From Bin87 sp965221295 (lineage in GTDB: Bacteria > Chloroflexota > Dehalococcoidia > Lucifugimonadales > UBA3495): a stretch of DNA of 64,000 nucleotides. Of the stretch, positions 26,246-34,190 are shown one piece after another. A model generated the notes under the pieces. The model did not search any database. It saw only the letters and a list, made by a program, of their open reading frames with translations, and was not told the origin of the DNA. The position numbers and the translations under genes are program-made. The stretch is taken from contig OZ244879.1 of NCBI GenBank assembly GCA_965221295.1, forward strand, positions 1,922,001 through 1,986,000, read 5' to 3'. How positions within the stretch are numbered: position 1 is the first letter of the stretch; every line of letters starts with the position of its first letter.

Positions 26246-27046
26246 ATGGTGACCATGACGCCGGCGCGCGAGGCCGCTGAGCTTATCTTCGAGAAATACC
26301 AGTCGGTACAACCCTTTGACCGATTGCCCGACGCCCTATTCCCCAAAACCCTGGACGACGCCTACGACATCCAAAAGGAACTCCATTGCATGCTCTCCAG
26401 CTTGTGGGGCCCTTTGGCCGGCTACAAGCTGGCTTACACCACTCCCATCATGCAAGAAAGGGCCGGCCTGAACCATCCGGTGTTGGGCGGCGTATTCGAA
26501 AAGACCATCCTGAGGTCGCCGGTGGTGCTCAACTTCACCGAGTACGTGAATCTGGGCATTGAGCTGGAAATCGGCGTCACCCTGGGCAAAGATCTCCCTG
26601 CTTCCGGGGCGCCCTACACTCGTGAAACTGTAGCCGAAGCTGTGGCTGAAATCGCGACCGCCTTCGAGATCGTTGACATTCGCACTCCCAGCGATTTGAC
26701 CACCGAAGAGCGCACGCTCATGAGCGTGGCCGTCAACATCCTAAACTCAGGCGTCGTGCTGGGCGATCCGGTTGACGACTGGCAGAATCTGGACCTGGTG
26801 AACTGCCACGGCGTGATGAAAATCAACCACGAGCAGGTTGGCGAAGGCTACGGCAGGGACGTGATGGGCCATCCCTTCGAACCCCTGGTTTGGCTGGCCA
26901 ATGAGTTGTCTCGGCGCAATCATCCGTTGAAAGCCGGCGATACGGTGATTACCGGCAGCCTGGTGCCTCCCACGCCGCTCAGCTTCGCCTCGGAGGGCCG
27001 CATATCCATTGACGGCCTGGGCGAAGCCGTGGTTGTCTGCGCCTAG
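26246..27046 (+). CDS. 2-keto-4-pentenoate hydratase/fumarylacetoacetase-superfamily enzyme (HpcG/MhpD type)
   Basis: Enzyme of 266 residues resembling hydratases of meta-cleavage pathways, which add water to 2-hydroxypenta-2,4-dienoate or its homologues. The metal-binding acidic motif is in 'YVNLGIELEIGVTLG' (near residues 92-106). 'GYKLAYTTPIMQERAGLNHPV' early in the chain and the C-terminal 'AGDTVITGSLVPPTPL' loop are also typical. AGGAGG lies before the ATG. The pathway partners (ring-cleavage dioxygenase, aldolase) are not in the window, so a role in aromatic or heterocycle degradation is inference from family and neighbours. Decarboxylase members of the superfamily are an alternative. 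Confidence 0.9.
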   Translation: MVTMTPAREAAELIFEKYQSVQPFDRLPDALFPKTLDDAYDIQKELHCMLSSLWGPLAGYKLAYTTPIMQERAGLNHPVLGGVFEKTILRSPVVLNFTEYVNLGIELEIGVTLGKDLPASGAPYTRETVAEAVAEIATAFEIVDIRTPSDLTTEERTLMSVAVNILNSGVVLGDPVDDWQNLDLVNCHGVMKINHEQVGEGYGRDVMGHPFEPLVWLANELSRRNHPLKAGDTVITGSLVPPTPLSFASEGRISIDGLGEAVVVCA

Positions 27047-27134
27047 CCTCCGAGCTACCGGCAATTTCCCAGAGCCAGTCAATTTTCGAGCTGCCCGCAA
27101 CCTCCGAGCCAGGTTCACCATTGCGAGGCCCGCC

Positions 27135-28016
27135 ATGACTACCAAACTGCCTGCCGGGATTCGCCCTGGACATGACCCGGACGACATCCATTACCCCGAT
27201 TCGGATGATGAACCATTGCCAGACGGACGTTACCAGGAACCCTACTACATCGATAGCGTCTCTACCATCCGCCAGCATTTCCGGTCTCGACCGGATGTCG
27301 AAGTGAGCGGCAACACGTTCATCTACTACGAGCGGGGGAATCCCAACCGCTTCGTGGCGCCAGACTGCCACGTAACCCTTGACGTATCCGACGAGGGGTT
27401 CGCGTCGATGGAAGCGCGGAACACCTACCTGATCTGGGAAATCGGCAAACCGCCGGATTTCGTGATGGAAATCGCCTCGCCGAGTACCGCCCGCTACGAC
27501 ATCACCGGCAAACGCGACCTGTATGCCCAAATCGGCATGGGGGAATACTGGCGCTTCGACGCCACTGGCGGCGATTTCTACGGTGAACCACTGGTTGGAG
27601 AGTACCTGTCGGATGGTGAATATCACCGATTTGAAGTCGCGCCCGACAGTGAAGGCCGCCTTTGCGGTTACAGCCCGGCTTTGAACTTGTACCTGTGCTG
27701 GGAAAGCGGTCGCCTTCGGTTCTACGATCCAACGGCCGGCGCCTGGTTGCGAAATTTCGCTGAGGAACAAGCCGCGTCCGAAGAAGCGCAAGCCGCTCGA
27801 GATCAAGCCCAAGCGGAGCGGGACCGCGCCCGTAACGACCGGGATCACGCCCGGGGCGAGCGGGACCGCGCCCGTAACGACCGGGATCAAGCCGAAGCCG
27901 CCCGTGATCAAGCCCAGGCCGCCCGTGATGAGGAATACGCGGCCAGGCTGGCGGCCGAAACCCGCGTAGCCGAGCTGGAAGCCGAATTGCGTCGGTTGCG
28001 CGCCGAATCAACCTGA
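27135..28016 (+). CDS. Uma2-family (DUF820) PD-(D/E)XK nuclease-like protein with a repetitive coiled-coil tail
   Basis: Protein of 293 residues. The N-terminal 190 residues form a Uma2/DUF820 nuclease-like fold: 'VAPDCHVTLD' and 'PDFVMEIASPSTARYD' carry the acidic core, and 'YWRFDATGGDFYG' closes it. The C-terminal 90 residues are a charged helix rich in RDQA/RDRA heptad-like units, encoded in part by a 42-base direct repeat. Uma2 proteins are very abundant in cyanobacteria and Chloroflexi but their role is unsettled. ATG at 27135 is chosen over 27009, which lies inside the hydratase gene. Its 3' end overlaps the convergent rsmI gene by nine bases. Confidence 0.87.
   Translation: MTTKLPAGIRPGHDPDDIHYPDSDDEPLPDGRYQEPYYIDSVSTIRQHFRSRPDVEVSGNTFIYYERGNPNRFVAPDCHVTLDVSDEGFASMEARNTYLIWEIGKPPDFVMEIASPSTARYDITGKRDLYAQIGMGEYWRFDATGGDFYGEPLVGEYLSDGEYHRFEVAPDSEGRLCGYSPALNLYLCWESGRLRFYDPTAGAWLRNFAEEQAASEEAQAARDQAQAERDRARNDRDHARGERDRARNDRDQAEAARDQAQAARDEEYAARLAAETRVAELEAELRRLRAEST
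27817..27890 (+). repeat. 42-base direct repeat inside the Uma2 coiled coil
   Basis: The same 32 bases, starting GAGCGGGACCGCGCCCG, occur at 27817 and again at 27859. The period is 14 codons, so the duplication lengthens the helix in frame. Confidence 0.85.
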
Positions 28017-28856
28017 TTGCCCCGATTCAATCCACAACGCATACACCGTGCGGCGCGGTAGGCCGGTCGCTGCCACAACTTCGGCCACCGCCTCTCGCCC
28101 ACGCATACCCAGCGCCCGACGTTGACCCAGCGCCTCCCTAGCCGCGGCCATGGTGATGGTCGGTTGGCCCGTAGCATCGTCTGCGCCAACGCCCGCAGGC
28201 GGTTGCCCGATGACGACGGTAAACTCGCCTCTCGGTTCAGCGAAGCGCTCCAGCGCGTCCGACGCGGAGCCTCGCCAGACCTCTTCATGCAGCTTGGTCA
28301 ACTCCCGGCATACCGCCAGGGGCGGGTCGTTGAGAACGTCCGCGATGTCGGCGAGCAGGGCCAGCAGGCGATGGGGAGCCTCGAAGACCACCATGGTCTG
28401 CCCCAAGCGGGCGGCGTCCGCAAGCGCCGCCGCCCGCTCCGAACGGCGCCGGGGCGGGAACCCCAGAAACACGAACCGGTCGGCCGGGAAACCGGACACT
28501 GACAGCGCGGTGGAGACTGCTGAAACGCCCGGCACGGCGACCACATCGAAACCGGCGTCCGACACTGCCGCTATCACACCGGCCCCCGGGTCGCTGACGC
28601 CCGGCGACCCGGCGTCGGTAACCAGCGCCACATCGCCCGCGGCCAAGGCCTCCAACAGAGCTGGCAGCCGTCGGCCCCAGTTGTGCTCGTTGCAACTGAT
28701 CAGCCGGGGCGCCGCATCCACTCGCGCCAGCAGTCGCCGGGTGACGCGGGTGTCCTCGGCTGCCACCAAAGGCACGGACGCCAAGATGCGAACCGCCCGC
28801 GCGGTGATGTCTTCCAGGTTCCCGATTGGAGTGCCAATCACGTAGAGAACGCCCAC
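28008..28856 (-). CDS. rsmI: 16S rRNA (cytidine1402-2'-O)-methyltransferase RsmI
   Basis: Methyltransferase of 282 residues that 2'-O-methylates C1402 in the decoding centre, using SAM. 'LYVIGTPIGNLEDIT', 'AAEDTRVTRRLL', 'LVTDAGSPGVSDPG' and 'FLGFPPRRRSER' are RsmI signatures of the tetrapyrrole-methylase fold. GTG at 28856 puts the family's first strand at the N-terminus as usual and fits a promoter whose -10 box is just six bases away; ATG at 28913 would add 19 residues without similarity. It is convergent with the Uma2 gene. Confidence 0.93.
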   Translation of the reverse strand: MGVLYVIGTPIGNLEDITARAVRILASVPLVAAEDTRVTRRLLARVDAAPRLISCNEHNWGRRLPALLEALAAGDVALVTDAGSPGVSDPGAGVIAAVSDAGFDVVAVPGVSAVSTALSVSGFPADRFVFLGFPPRRRSERAAALADAARLGQTMVVFEAPHRLLALLADIADVLNDPPLAVCRELTKLHEEVWRGSASDALERFAEPRGEFTVVIGQPPAGVGADDATGQPTITMAAAREALGQRRALGMRGREAVAEVVAATGLPRRTVYALWIESGQSG

Positions 28857-28862
28857 GTGAGA

Positions 28863-28868
28863 AGTATA
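28863..28868 (-). promoter_or_regulatory. -10 box of rsmI, abutting the GTG start
   Basis: TATACT on the minus strand ends six bases before the GTG at 28856, so the transcript would begin at the start codon. It matches the mazG arrangement. Confidence 0.45.
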
Positions 28869-29132
28869 GACCAATCGGGTCCCAATGTTGCCAGCTGGCA
28901 GGTTTTGCCGCACATTGGCCCGCCGGCCCTGCTCGGCGCATCATTAGCAGATTGCGTCGAGGCCTCACCGCCCGGCGTTTCCCCAGGGGGCGGGCCGGCG
29001 CTTGCAAGCGCCTGTTCCCAAGGCTACCGCACAACTATCTCGCCAGCGGAGCAGCCACCAATTCGGGGCGGTGCAAACCTACCACCGTGCGCCGCACTGG
29101 GGTCACCGATCTAAGCCGAACGGCAACAACCC

Positions 29133-29145
29133 CTGTGATAAGATT
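29133..29145 (+). promoter_or_regulatory. Shared promoter-like 13-mer upstream of the ThDP enzyme
   Basis: Second exact copy of CTGTGATAAGATT (other copy at 22489-22501), here 59 bases upstream of the ATG at 29205. Confidence 0.45.
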
Positions 29146-29204
29146 GGTTGGCCCGCTCGTTCGGGTCGATTTTTGGAAATTCTTTCGTCACAGGAGTTGC
29201 ATCT

Positions 29205-30872
29205 ATGCCGGAACTGAACGGGGGCCACCTCTTCATCCGCTGTTTGAAACAGGAAGGCGTGCAGAAGGTATTCACCATCGTAGGAGATACCATCCTGCCA
29301 CTCGTGGACGCCGCCGCCGATGAGGGTATCGAGTTCATCGACACCAGGCACGAAGGCGCAGCGATGCACATGGCCGACGGCTACGCGCGCATCACCGGCC
29401 AACCCGCCGTCGCCATGTTCACTGGCGGCCCCGGATTCGCCAACGCCATCTCGGGTCTGCCCGCGATTTACACCTCGGAAAGTCCGGTTATCTTCGTCGC
29501 CGGATGCGCCGAACTGCCCGAAAAGGGACAAGCCACGTTCCAAGAAATCGATCAGGTCGCTATGGCGGCGCCGGTATCCAAGGGGTCGTGGCTGATCCAT
29601 GAGAAGAACAGAATCCCAGAATACGTGGCCACTGCCTTCCGCACCGCCATGAGCGGTCGACCCGGCCCGGTGCATCTGACCCTGCCCATCGACCTGCAGG
29701 AGGCCCCCATCAGCGAGGAAGACCTGCCGCCGTACCTGCCCCAGGAATACCGCAACATGGGGCGTCCCCAGGGCGACCCCGCTTTGATCCAACAGGCAGC
29801 CGACCTATTGGCCAACGCCCAGCGTCCCGTGATCATCGTGGGCAACCCGGCCCGTTATTCCGTGGAACCGTCGCAGCTGGAGGCTCTGGCCGAGGCCTAC
29901 GGCGTTCCGATATTCACGGTTGAGCAAGCTCGCGGCCTCATCGACGACCTGCATCCTCTGTGTTTTGGGTACGCTGACGGCGCCCTCAACCGCGCCGCCC
30001 GGAAATTCCGGGAAGCCGACGTTGCGTTGCTGCTCGGCAAACGCCTGGACCACCGCTACCGGTATGGCGGGGTCTTCAACGCCGACTGCAAGCTGATCCA
30101 AGCCGATCCCTCGCCGGCGGAAATCGGGCGCAACCGGGGCGTCGCAGTGGGCCTGCTGGGCGACTTGGGCGCCATCGTCGATCAACTGACTGGGGCGGCT
30201 CGCTTGAATCGCAACGTGGCTCCATGGATCGCCGACTTGGAGCAAGAGCATACCGCCTGGCTGGACAGCCTGCGCAGCAACGCCACCGGCGCGGCCCCCA
30301 TGCATCCGCTGGACGTTTACACCCAGATCGAACGCTTGGTGGATGAAAACACCTTTATCGTGCTGGATGGCGGCGACTACGTGCAATGGGGCCGTTGTTA
30401 CTTGCCGGCGCGCTCTCCAGGCCATTTCATCCGTTTGGGTCCACTAAGCCACCTGGGAGGCGCCATACCCTACGCCATGGCCGCCAAACTGGCTTACCCG
30501 GACAGCAAGGTGTTGGCCTTCATGGGCGACGGTTCCTTCGGCTTCTATTCGATGGAATACGACACCTGCATCCGCCACAACCTGCCCATCACCGGCATCA
30601 TGGGCAACGACGGCAATTGGGGCATTGACCGCACCTTCCAGCTGGCCTACTTCGGGCGAGACGTGGGAACCGCCCTGCGCGCCGGGGTGCGCTACGACCA
30701 GGTGGTGTCTGGCATCGGCGGTTACGCGGAGTTGGTGGAGCGCCCCGAAGAAGTGGCGCCGGCCGTGCAGCGGGCGATCAACTCGGGCCTGCCTTCATTG
30801 GTCAACATCGCGGTCAAATCCGGCGCCAGCCCCCTGGCCGACGCCATGATCGCCCGGCGCACCGGAGGCTAA
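29205..30872 (+). CDS. Thiamine-diphosphate-dependent enzyme (acetolactate synthase/oxalyl-CoA decarboxylase-like)
   Basis: ThDP enzyme of 555 residues with the three-domain layout: Pyr-type N domain (about 1-165), central domain (about 185-320) and PP domain (about 360-540). The ThDP-activating Glu is in 'DTRHEGAAMHMADGYAR' and the Mg/diphosphate motif runs from 'GDGSFGFYSMEYD' to 'GNDGNWG'. CAGGAG precedes the ATG at 29205. Candidates are acetolactate synthase-like, oxalyl-CoA decarboxylase or benzoylformate decarboxylase-type activities. There is no regulatory small subunit next to it, which argues against the biosynthetic ilv enzyme. Confidence 0.9.
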   Translation: MPELNGGHLFIRCLKQEGVQKVFTIVGDTILPLVDAAADEGIEFIDTRHEGAAMHMADGYARITGQPAVAMFTGGPGFANAISGLPAIYTSESPVIFVAGCAELPEKGQATFQEIDQVAMAAPVSKGSWLIHEKNRIPEYVATAFRTAMSGRPGPVHLTLPIDLQEAPISEEDLPPYLPQEYRNMGRPQGDPALIQQAADLLANAQRPVIIVGNPARYSVEPSQLEALAEAYGVPIFTVEQARGLIDDLHPLCFGYADGALNRAARKFREADVALLLGKRLDHRYRYGGVFNADCKLIQADPSPAEIGRNRGVAVGLLGDLGAIVDQLTGAARLNRNVAPWIADLEQEHTAWLDSLRSNATGAAPMHPLDVYTQIERLVDENTFIVLDGGDYVQWGRCYLPARSPGHFIRLGPLSHLGGAIPYAMAAKLAYPDSKVLAFMGDGSFGFYSMEYDTCIRHNLPITGIMGNDGNWGIDRTFQLAYFGRDVGTALRAGVRYDQVVSGIGGYAELVERPEEVAPAVQRAINSGLPSLVNIAVKSGASPLADAMIARRTGG

Positions 30873-31005
30873 CCAGCCTTTAGGCTCGGCCAACCGGCCC
30901 ACAAATGCCGGCGCCCGGATGCCGGGCCATCGATGCGGGCGCGCGGATGCCGGACCACGGGTGATGGAATTCGTCGGGAATTCAGGGAGCCGGGCTTTCG
31001 TAGTG

Positions 31006-31033
31006 TTGACAAAGGCGCCATCAGGGGTATAAA
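31006..31033 (+). promoter_or_regulatory. Promoter of RdhA-like gene 1
   Basis: TTGACA at 31006-31011, a 16-base spacer, then TATAAA at 31028-31033. This is a good sigma70-type promoter, ending 55 bases before the start codon. The spacer carries GGCGCC, and TTGCGCCAAAT follows the -10. Confidence 0.7.
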
Positions 31034-31088
31034 TTGCGCCAAATGCAACCGCCTTTGCGCGGCCAAAGCCAACTGTGAGGAGGCTAAT

Positions 31089-32366
31089 ATGCTTACCATT
31101 GGGCACGAGGTAGTCCGTCCCGGAAGGCACTGGGGGGACGCCGACATCACGATCCCGGTTCCGGAAGAGCTGGAAACCACGCCTGGCATCCCGATGACCG
31201 GCCGTGAAGTTGACTGGTACGCCCGCGAATATCCGCTGGAAACCATGAACATCACCGAGCGCGCGTCCCGGGACTGGGCCAACACCCTGCGCGACCTCCA
31301 CGCCGAAATGCGTGAGATCCGCAAGGAGCACGACAAGCTCAACAGCAACCTGATCATGGCCGCCCGCGCCACCGCTGAGATGGAGCCCACCGCCGAACCT
31401 AGCGGCGAGGATGTCTCCCAGCTCATCAAGGACAAGGCCCGCCAGTTGGGTTACCTGGAAGTCGGCATCACCAGCTACGACCCCAGGTATGACTACAAGA
31501 GCAAGCGCGGCTTCACCGTTCTGCCTCACGCCATTTGCTTGGCCTACGAGCAGGACTTCGAGCCCACCCAGACCATCCCCAGCGTTGACGCTGAGATCGT
31601 CCACTCCAGCACCTACCGCACTCAGGCTGCGGCCGGCTTGGAACTGGGCAACTTCATCCGCTCCCTGGGTTACAAGGCCCATGTCGTCCACTCCAGCGAC
31701 GCCACTGGCCCCGTGATCCCCATGTTCGTCGCCGCCGGCCTCGGCCAGCTTGGTGCCTGCGGATACCTGCTGTCCCCGCACACCGGCAACCGGATGCGGC
31801 TGATGATGGTCACCACCGACGCCAACGTCACCCACGACGACCCGGTGGACTATGGCATCCACGCCTTCTGCCAGGTGTGCCAGGTCTGCGTGAACCGCTG
31901 CCCCGGCCGCGCCCTGATGCGCGACAAGATCTGGTGGCGCGGAATCGAGAAGAACAAGCTCTACTTCAAGCGCTGCCGCCCCGTCATGGCCCGCTACCTC
32001 GGCTGCGGCGTCTGCATGAAGGTCTGCCCCATCCAGAAATATGGCCTCAAGAACGTCATGGAGCACTACGCCGCCACCGGTCAGGTCCTCGGCAAGGGCA
32101 CCCACGACCTCGAAGGCTACAACCTGGAAGGCAAGGGCTACTTCGGCCCCGGCGAACTCCCCGTCTTCGAGCGCGACTTCTTCGAAATGCCCCACGGCAA
32201 TGCCGACGAGTGGGCCTTCGAGTCCATGAAGGAAGCCGCCATGCACAACGATGGCGAGATCCCCGAAGAGATGATCGAAGACCTCAAGCTGCAAATCCAG
32301 CGCTCCATCCAGTTGCAGTCCGGCGACGTTCTGCAGATGATGGCCGAGGACCAGGACTACATCTAG
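31089..32366 (+). CDS. Reductive dehalogenase-like/QueG-type Fe-S protein, copy 1
   Basis: Soluble protein of 425 residues. Two 4Fe-4S binding motifs are clear: Cys261-264-267-271 (CQVCQVCVNRCP) and Cys296-306-309-313 (CRPVMARYLGCGVCMKVCP). This spacing is that of reductive dehalogenases and of the related epoxyqueuosine reductase QueG, both cobalamin enzymes. The upstream domain (about 130-250, with 'GLGQLGACGYLLSPHTG') matches the RdhA/QueG nitroreductase-like core. There is no Tat signal and no RdhB anchor gene, so it is cytoplasmic, unlike respiratory RdhA. A charged helical segment at about 55-105 ('RASRDWANTLRD' onwards) is not part of the usual family. GAGGAGG precedes the ATG. It has its own promoter and terminator; copy 2 is 3.1 kb downstream. 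Substrate unknown. Confidence 0.88.
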   Translation: MLTIGHEVVRPGRHWGDADITIPVPEELETTPGIPMTGREVDWYAREYPLETMNITERASRDWANTLRDLHAEMREIRKEHDKLNSNLIMAARATAEMEPTAEPSGEDVSQLIKDKARQLGYLEVGITSYDPRYDYKSKRGFTVLPHAICLAYEQDFEPTQTIPSVDAEIVHSSTYRTQAAAGLELGNFIRSLGYKAHVVHSSDATGPVIPMFVAAGLGQLGACGYLLSPHTGNRMRLMMVTTDANVTHDDPVDYGIHAFCQVCQVCVNRCPGRALMRDKIWWRGIEKNKLYFKRCRPVMARYLGCGVCMKVCPIQKYGLKNVMEHYAATGQVLGKGTHDLEGYNLEGKGYFGPGELPVFERDFFEMPHGNADEWAFESMKEAAMHNDGEIPEEMIEDLKLQIQRSIQLQSGDVLQMMAEDQDYI

Positions 32367-32400
32367 TAGCCCGCCGACATCTCGCCACACCGGCAAGCAG

Positions 32401-32433
32401 GGGCCGGCGGGAACGCTCCCGCCGGCCCTTTCT
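32401..32433 (+). terminator. Rho-independent terminator of RdhA-like gene 1
   Basis: Perfect 12-base stem (GGGCCGGCGGGA / TCCCGCCGGCCC), four-base loop ACGC, then TTTCT. It lies 35 bases after the stop codon. Confidence 0.85.
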
Positions 32434-32538
32434 AATGTGATTCCGCGCCACCGACACCGGCGCCCCGCTACGTCGAACGCCCAAACCCGATCGAGCGACA
32501 CATCCATAACGACGTCCCGCTCTTCCGCACAGCGAGTC

Positions 32539-33705
32539 ATGTCCACCTCCCTTCCTTCCCTCCTCATTTCCATACCCGACGGTGTAATTGACCTGGGCTG
32601 GGGACATCCCTCCCCTGGATTGCACCCCACCGCCGCTTTAGCGACCGCCGCTCAATCGGTTTTGGACGGCCAGTCTCCTGTGCCCTTGCAGTACGGCGCG
32701 GTGCAGGGATTCGGGCCGCTCCTCGAATCGCTGGCCGCCTACCTATCAGACCAAGCGGCATACAGCGGCCCAGTGAAACCCGCATCGCTGTTCCTCACCG
32801 CCGGCGCCTCCGCGGCCATTGATTTGGCCACCACACTCTTCGCCACCGCCGGCGACACCGTCATCGTCGAGGAACCCACCTACTATCTAATCGGACAGAT
32901 CTTCATCGACCACGGTCTCAACGTGGTCGGGGTTCCTACGGATGCCCAGGGACTGGATACCGACGCGTTGGCGGATTTCCTGGATTCCGGCGACTCGCCA
33001 CGGCCGAGCCTGCTTTACACCATCCCCACCTACCAGAACCCCAACGGTTCGGTTCTCCCGCTCCACCGACGACAGCGCCTCATCGAATTGGCGCGGCGCC
33101 ACCGCTTCATGATCATCGCCGACGAGGTTTACCAGCTCCTGCACTATGGCGCGCCGCCTCCCCCTCCCATGGCCATGCTGGACGATTCCGCCAACGGCTG
33201 CGTCATGTCGCTGGGTTCATTCTCGAAGATACTGTCCCCTGGTTTGCGATTGGGCTGGATACATGCAGCGCCCAACATCATCCGCCGCTTGGTAGCGTCC
33301 GGTGTTGCCGCCAGCGGGGGCGGATTAAACCACTTTGCGGCAAACTTGGCCCACGCCACCTTGGAGCTGGGGCTGCTGGAAGAAAATATCAAGACGCTGC
33401 GCCAGGTTTACGGGCAGCGCCACGATCAAGTTGCAAACCTGATACGTGATCAATTTGGAGCAATAGTCGATTTCATTCCTCCGGGTGGCGGATACTTCTA
33501 TTGGCTTAAATTTCGGGACGGCACGAACACCGATGACCTACTCAGAGCTGCCCTGGAATCCGGGGTCTCCTTCCGGCCCGGTTCCGCTTTCTCCGCATCG
33601 GGCGGGTGCGCTGACTCCCTGCGCATCAGCATCTCCCTCTACGAAGCCGACCAACTGGCGGAAGGAATACGCCGCCTGGCCGCAGCGGTTGCGGCTACCT
33701 CCTGA
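32539..33705 (+). CDS. PLP-dependent class I aminotransferase (2-aminoadipate/MocR-domain type)
   Basis: Fold-type I aminotransferase of 388 residues. The N-terminal 'IDLGWGHPSPGLHP' and 'LQYGAVQGFGPLLESLAAYL', the PLP-contacting 'LFLTAGASAAIDLA', 'PTYQNPNGSVLP', 'IIADEVYQLLHY' and the Schiff-base Lys in 'SLGSFSKILSPGLRLGW' are all present. The nearest described relatives are 2-aminoadipate transaminase LysN and the catalytic domains of MocR regulators; no helix-turn-helix domain is attached here. ATG at 32539 is used. It sits between the two RdhA-like genes but is separated from both by a terminator or a long promoter region, so a functional link is unproven. Confidence 0.9.
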   Translation: MSTSLPSLLISIPDGVIDLGWGHPSPGLHPTAALATAAQSVLDGQSPVPLQYGAVQGFGPLLESLAAYLSDQAAYSGPVKPASLFLTAGASAAIDLATTLFATAGDTVIVEEPTYYLIGQIFIDHGLNVVGVPTDAQGLDTDALADFLDSGDSPRPSLLYTIPTYQNPNGSVLPLHRRQRLIELARRHRFMIIADEVYQLLHYGAPPPPPMAMLDDSANGCVMSLGSFSKILSPGLRLGWIHAAPNIIRRLVASGVAASGGGLNHFAANLAHATLELGLLEENIKTLRQVYGQRHDQVANLIRDQFGAIVDFIPPGGGYFYWLKFRDGTNTDDLLRAALESGVSFRPGSAFSASGGCADSLRISISLYEADQLAEGIRRLAAAVAATS

Positions 33706-33954
33706 CCAAATGCTCTGAGGAATGGCAAACGACTGGAATGGCCAACGGCAACGGCGGCGGGACGTTCCGGGTCGGAACGGGCGACCCTCAGGTGGAGATG
33801 CAGAACGGCCGCCTGTAACAGTCCCGGCCGTTCCAGTCCCGTCCTTTCCGGTCCCGTCCTTTCCCGTCAATGAAATTGCCACGCGTCGTTGGCAACAGCA
33901 GAGCGAAGGCGTCGCGCATCGCAGCGGCCAGGCCAATCTCGCCGTGATGGATGC

Positions 33955-34023
33955 GGGATCAATGCGTGAAGGATCACGGGATCAATGCGTGAAGGATCAC
34001 GGGATCAATGGGCGGAGGATCAG
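33955..34023. repeat. 23-base tandem repeat, three copies
   Basis: Units begin at 33955, 33978 and 34001, each starting GGGATCAATG. The first two are identical; the third differs at four positions. Confidence 0.85.
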
Positions 34024-34050
34024 TAGATGCAGGTTCATTTGACCGCTTAG

Positions 34051-34098
34051 TGCGAAATGTTCGCAATAATCATAATCATGCAACGGAATATGATTATT
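34051..34098. promoter_or_regulatory. Operator candidates upstream of RdhA-like gene 2
   Basis: Two perfect inverted repeats in tandem: TGCGAA-ATG-TTCGCA (34051-34065) and AATAATCATA-14 bases-TATGATTATT (34065-34074 / 34089-34098). The second ends 14 bases before the -35 hexamer at 34113, a typical position for an activator or repressor dimer. Confidence 0.55.
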
Positions 34099-34112
34099 CA
34101 GCGGGCTAAGTA

Positions 34113-34142
34113 TTGACATCAACCCATGAAGGCGCGTATCTT
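34113..34142 (+). promoter_or_regulatory. Promoter of RdhA-like gene 2
   Basis: TTGACA at 34113-34118, an 18-base spacer, then TATCTT at 34137-34142. Like the copy 1 promoter, GGCGC lies in the spacer and a GGC/GCGC-CAAAT motif follows the -10. Confidence 0.6.
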
Positions 34143-34190
34143 GGCGGCAAATTAGGCGTTCTAAACGCAGTCCAACCGAAGGAGGAGGAT

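Larger units (their letters stand above)
28857..29204. other. Divergent intergenic region between rsmI and the ThDP enzyme
   Basis: About 348 bases holding the rsmI -10 box at one end and the CTGTGATAAGATT motif of the ThDP-enzyme gene at the other. The middle part shows nothing I recognise. Confidence 0.45.
33706..34190. other. Long control region between aminotransferase and RdhA-like gene 2
   Basis: 485 bases without a gene. In order: a short direct repeat GTCCCGTCCTTTCC (about 33837-33866), a 23-base tandem repeat x3, two perfect inverted repeats in an AT-rich block, a TTGACA promoter and a strong ribosome site. The AT-rich block stands out against its GC-rich surroundings. Confidence 0.65.

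Noticed and set aside
30795..32630. 611-codon open frame antisense to the ThDP enzyme and RdhA-like gene 1
   Set aside because: Spans two real genes, a promoter and a terminator; composition is that of a shadow frame.
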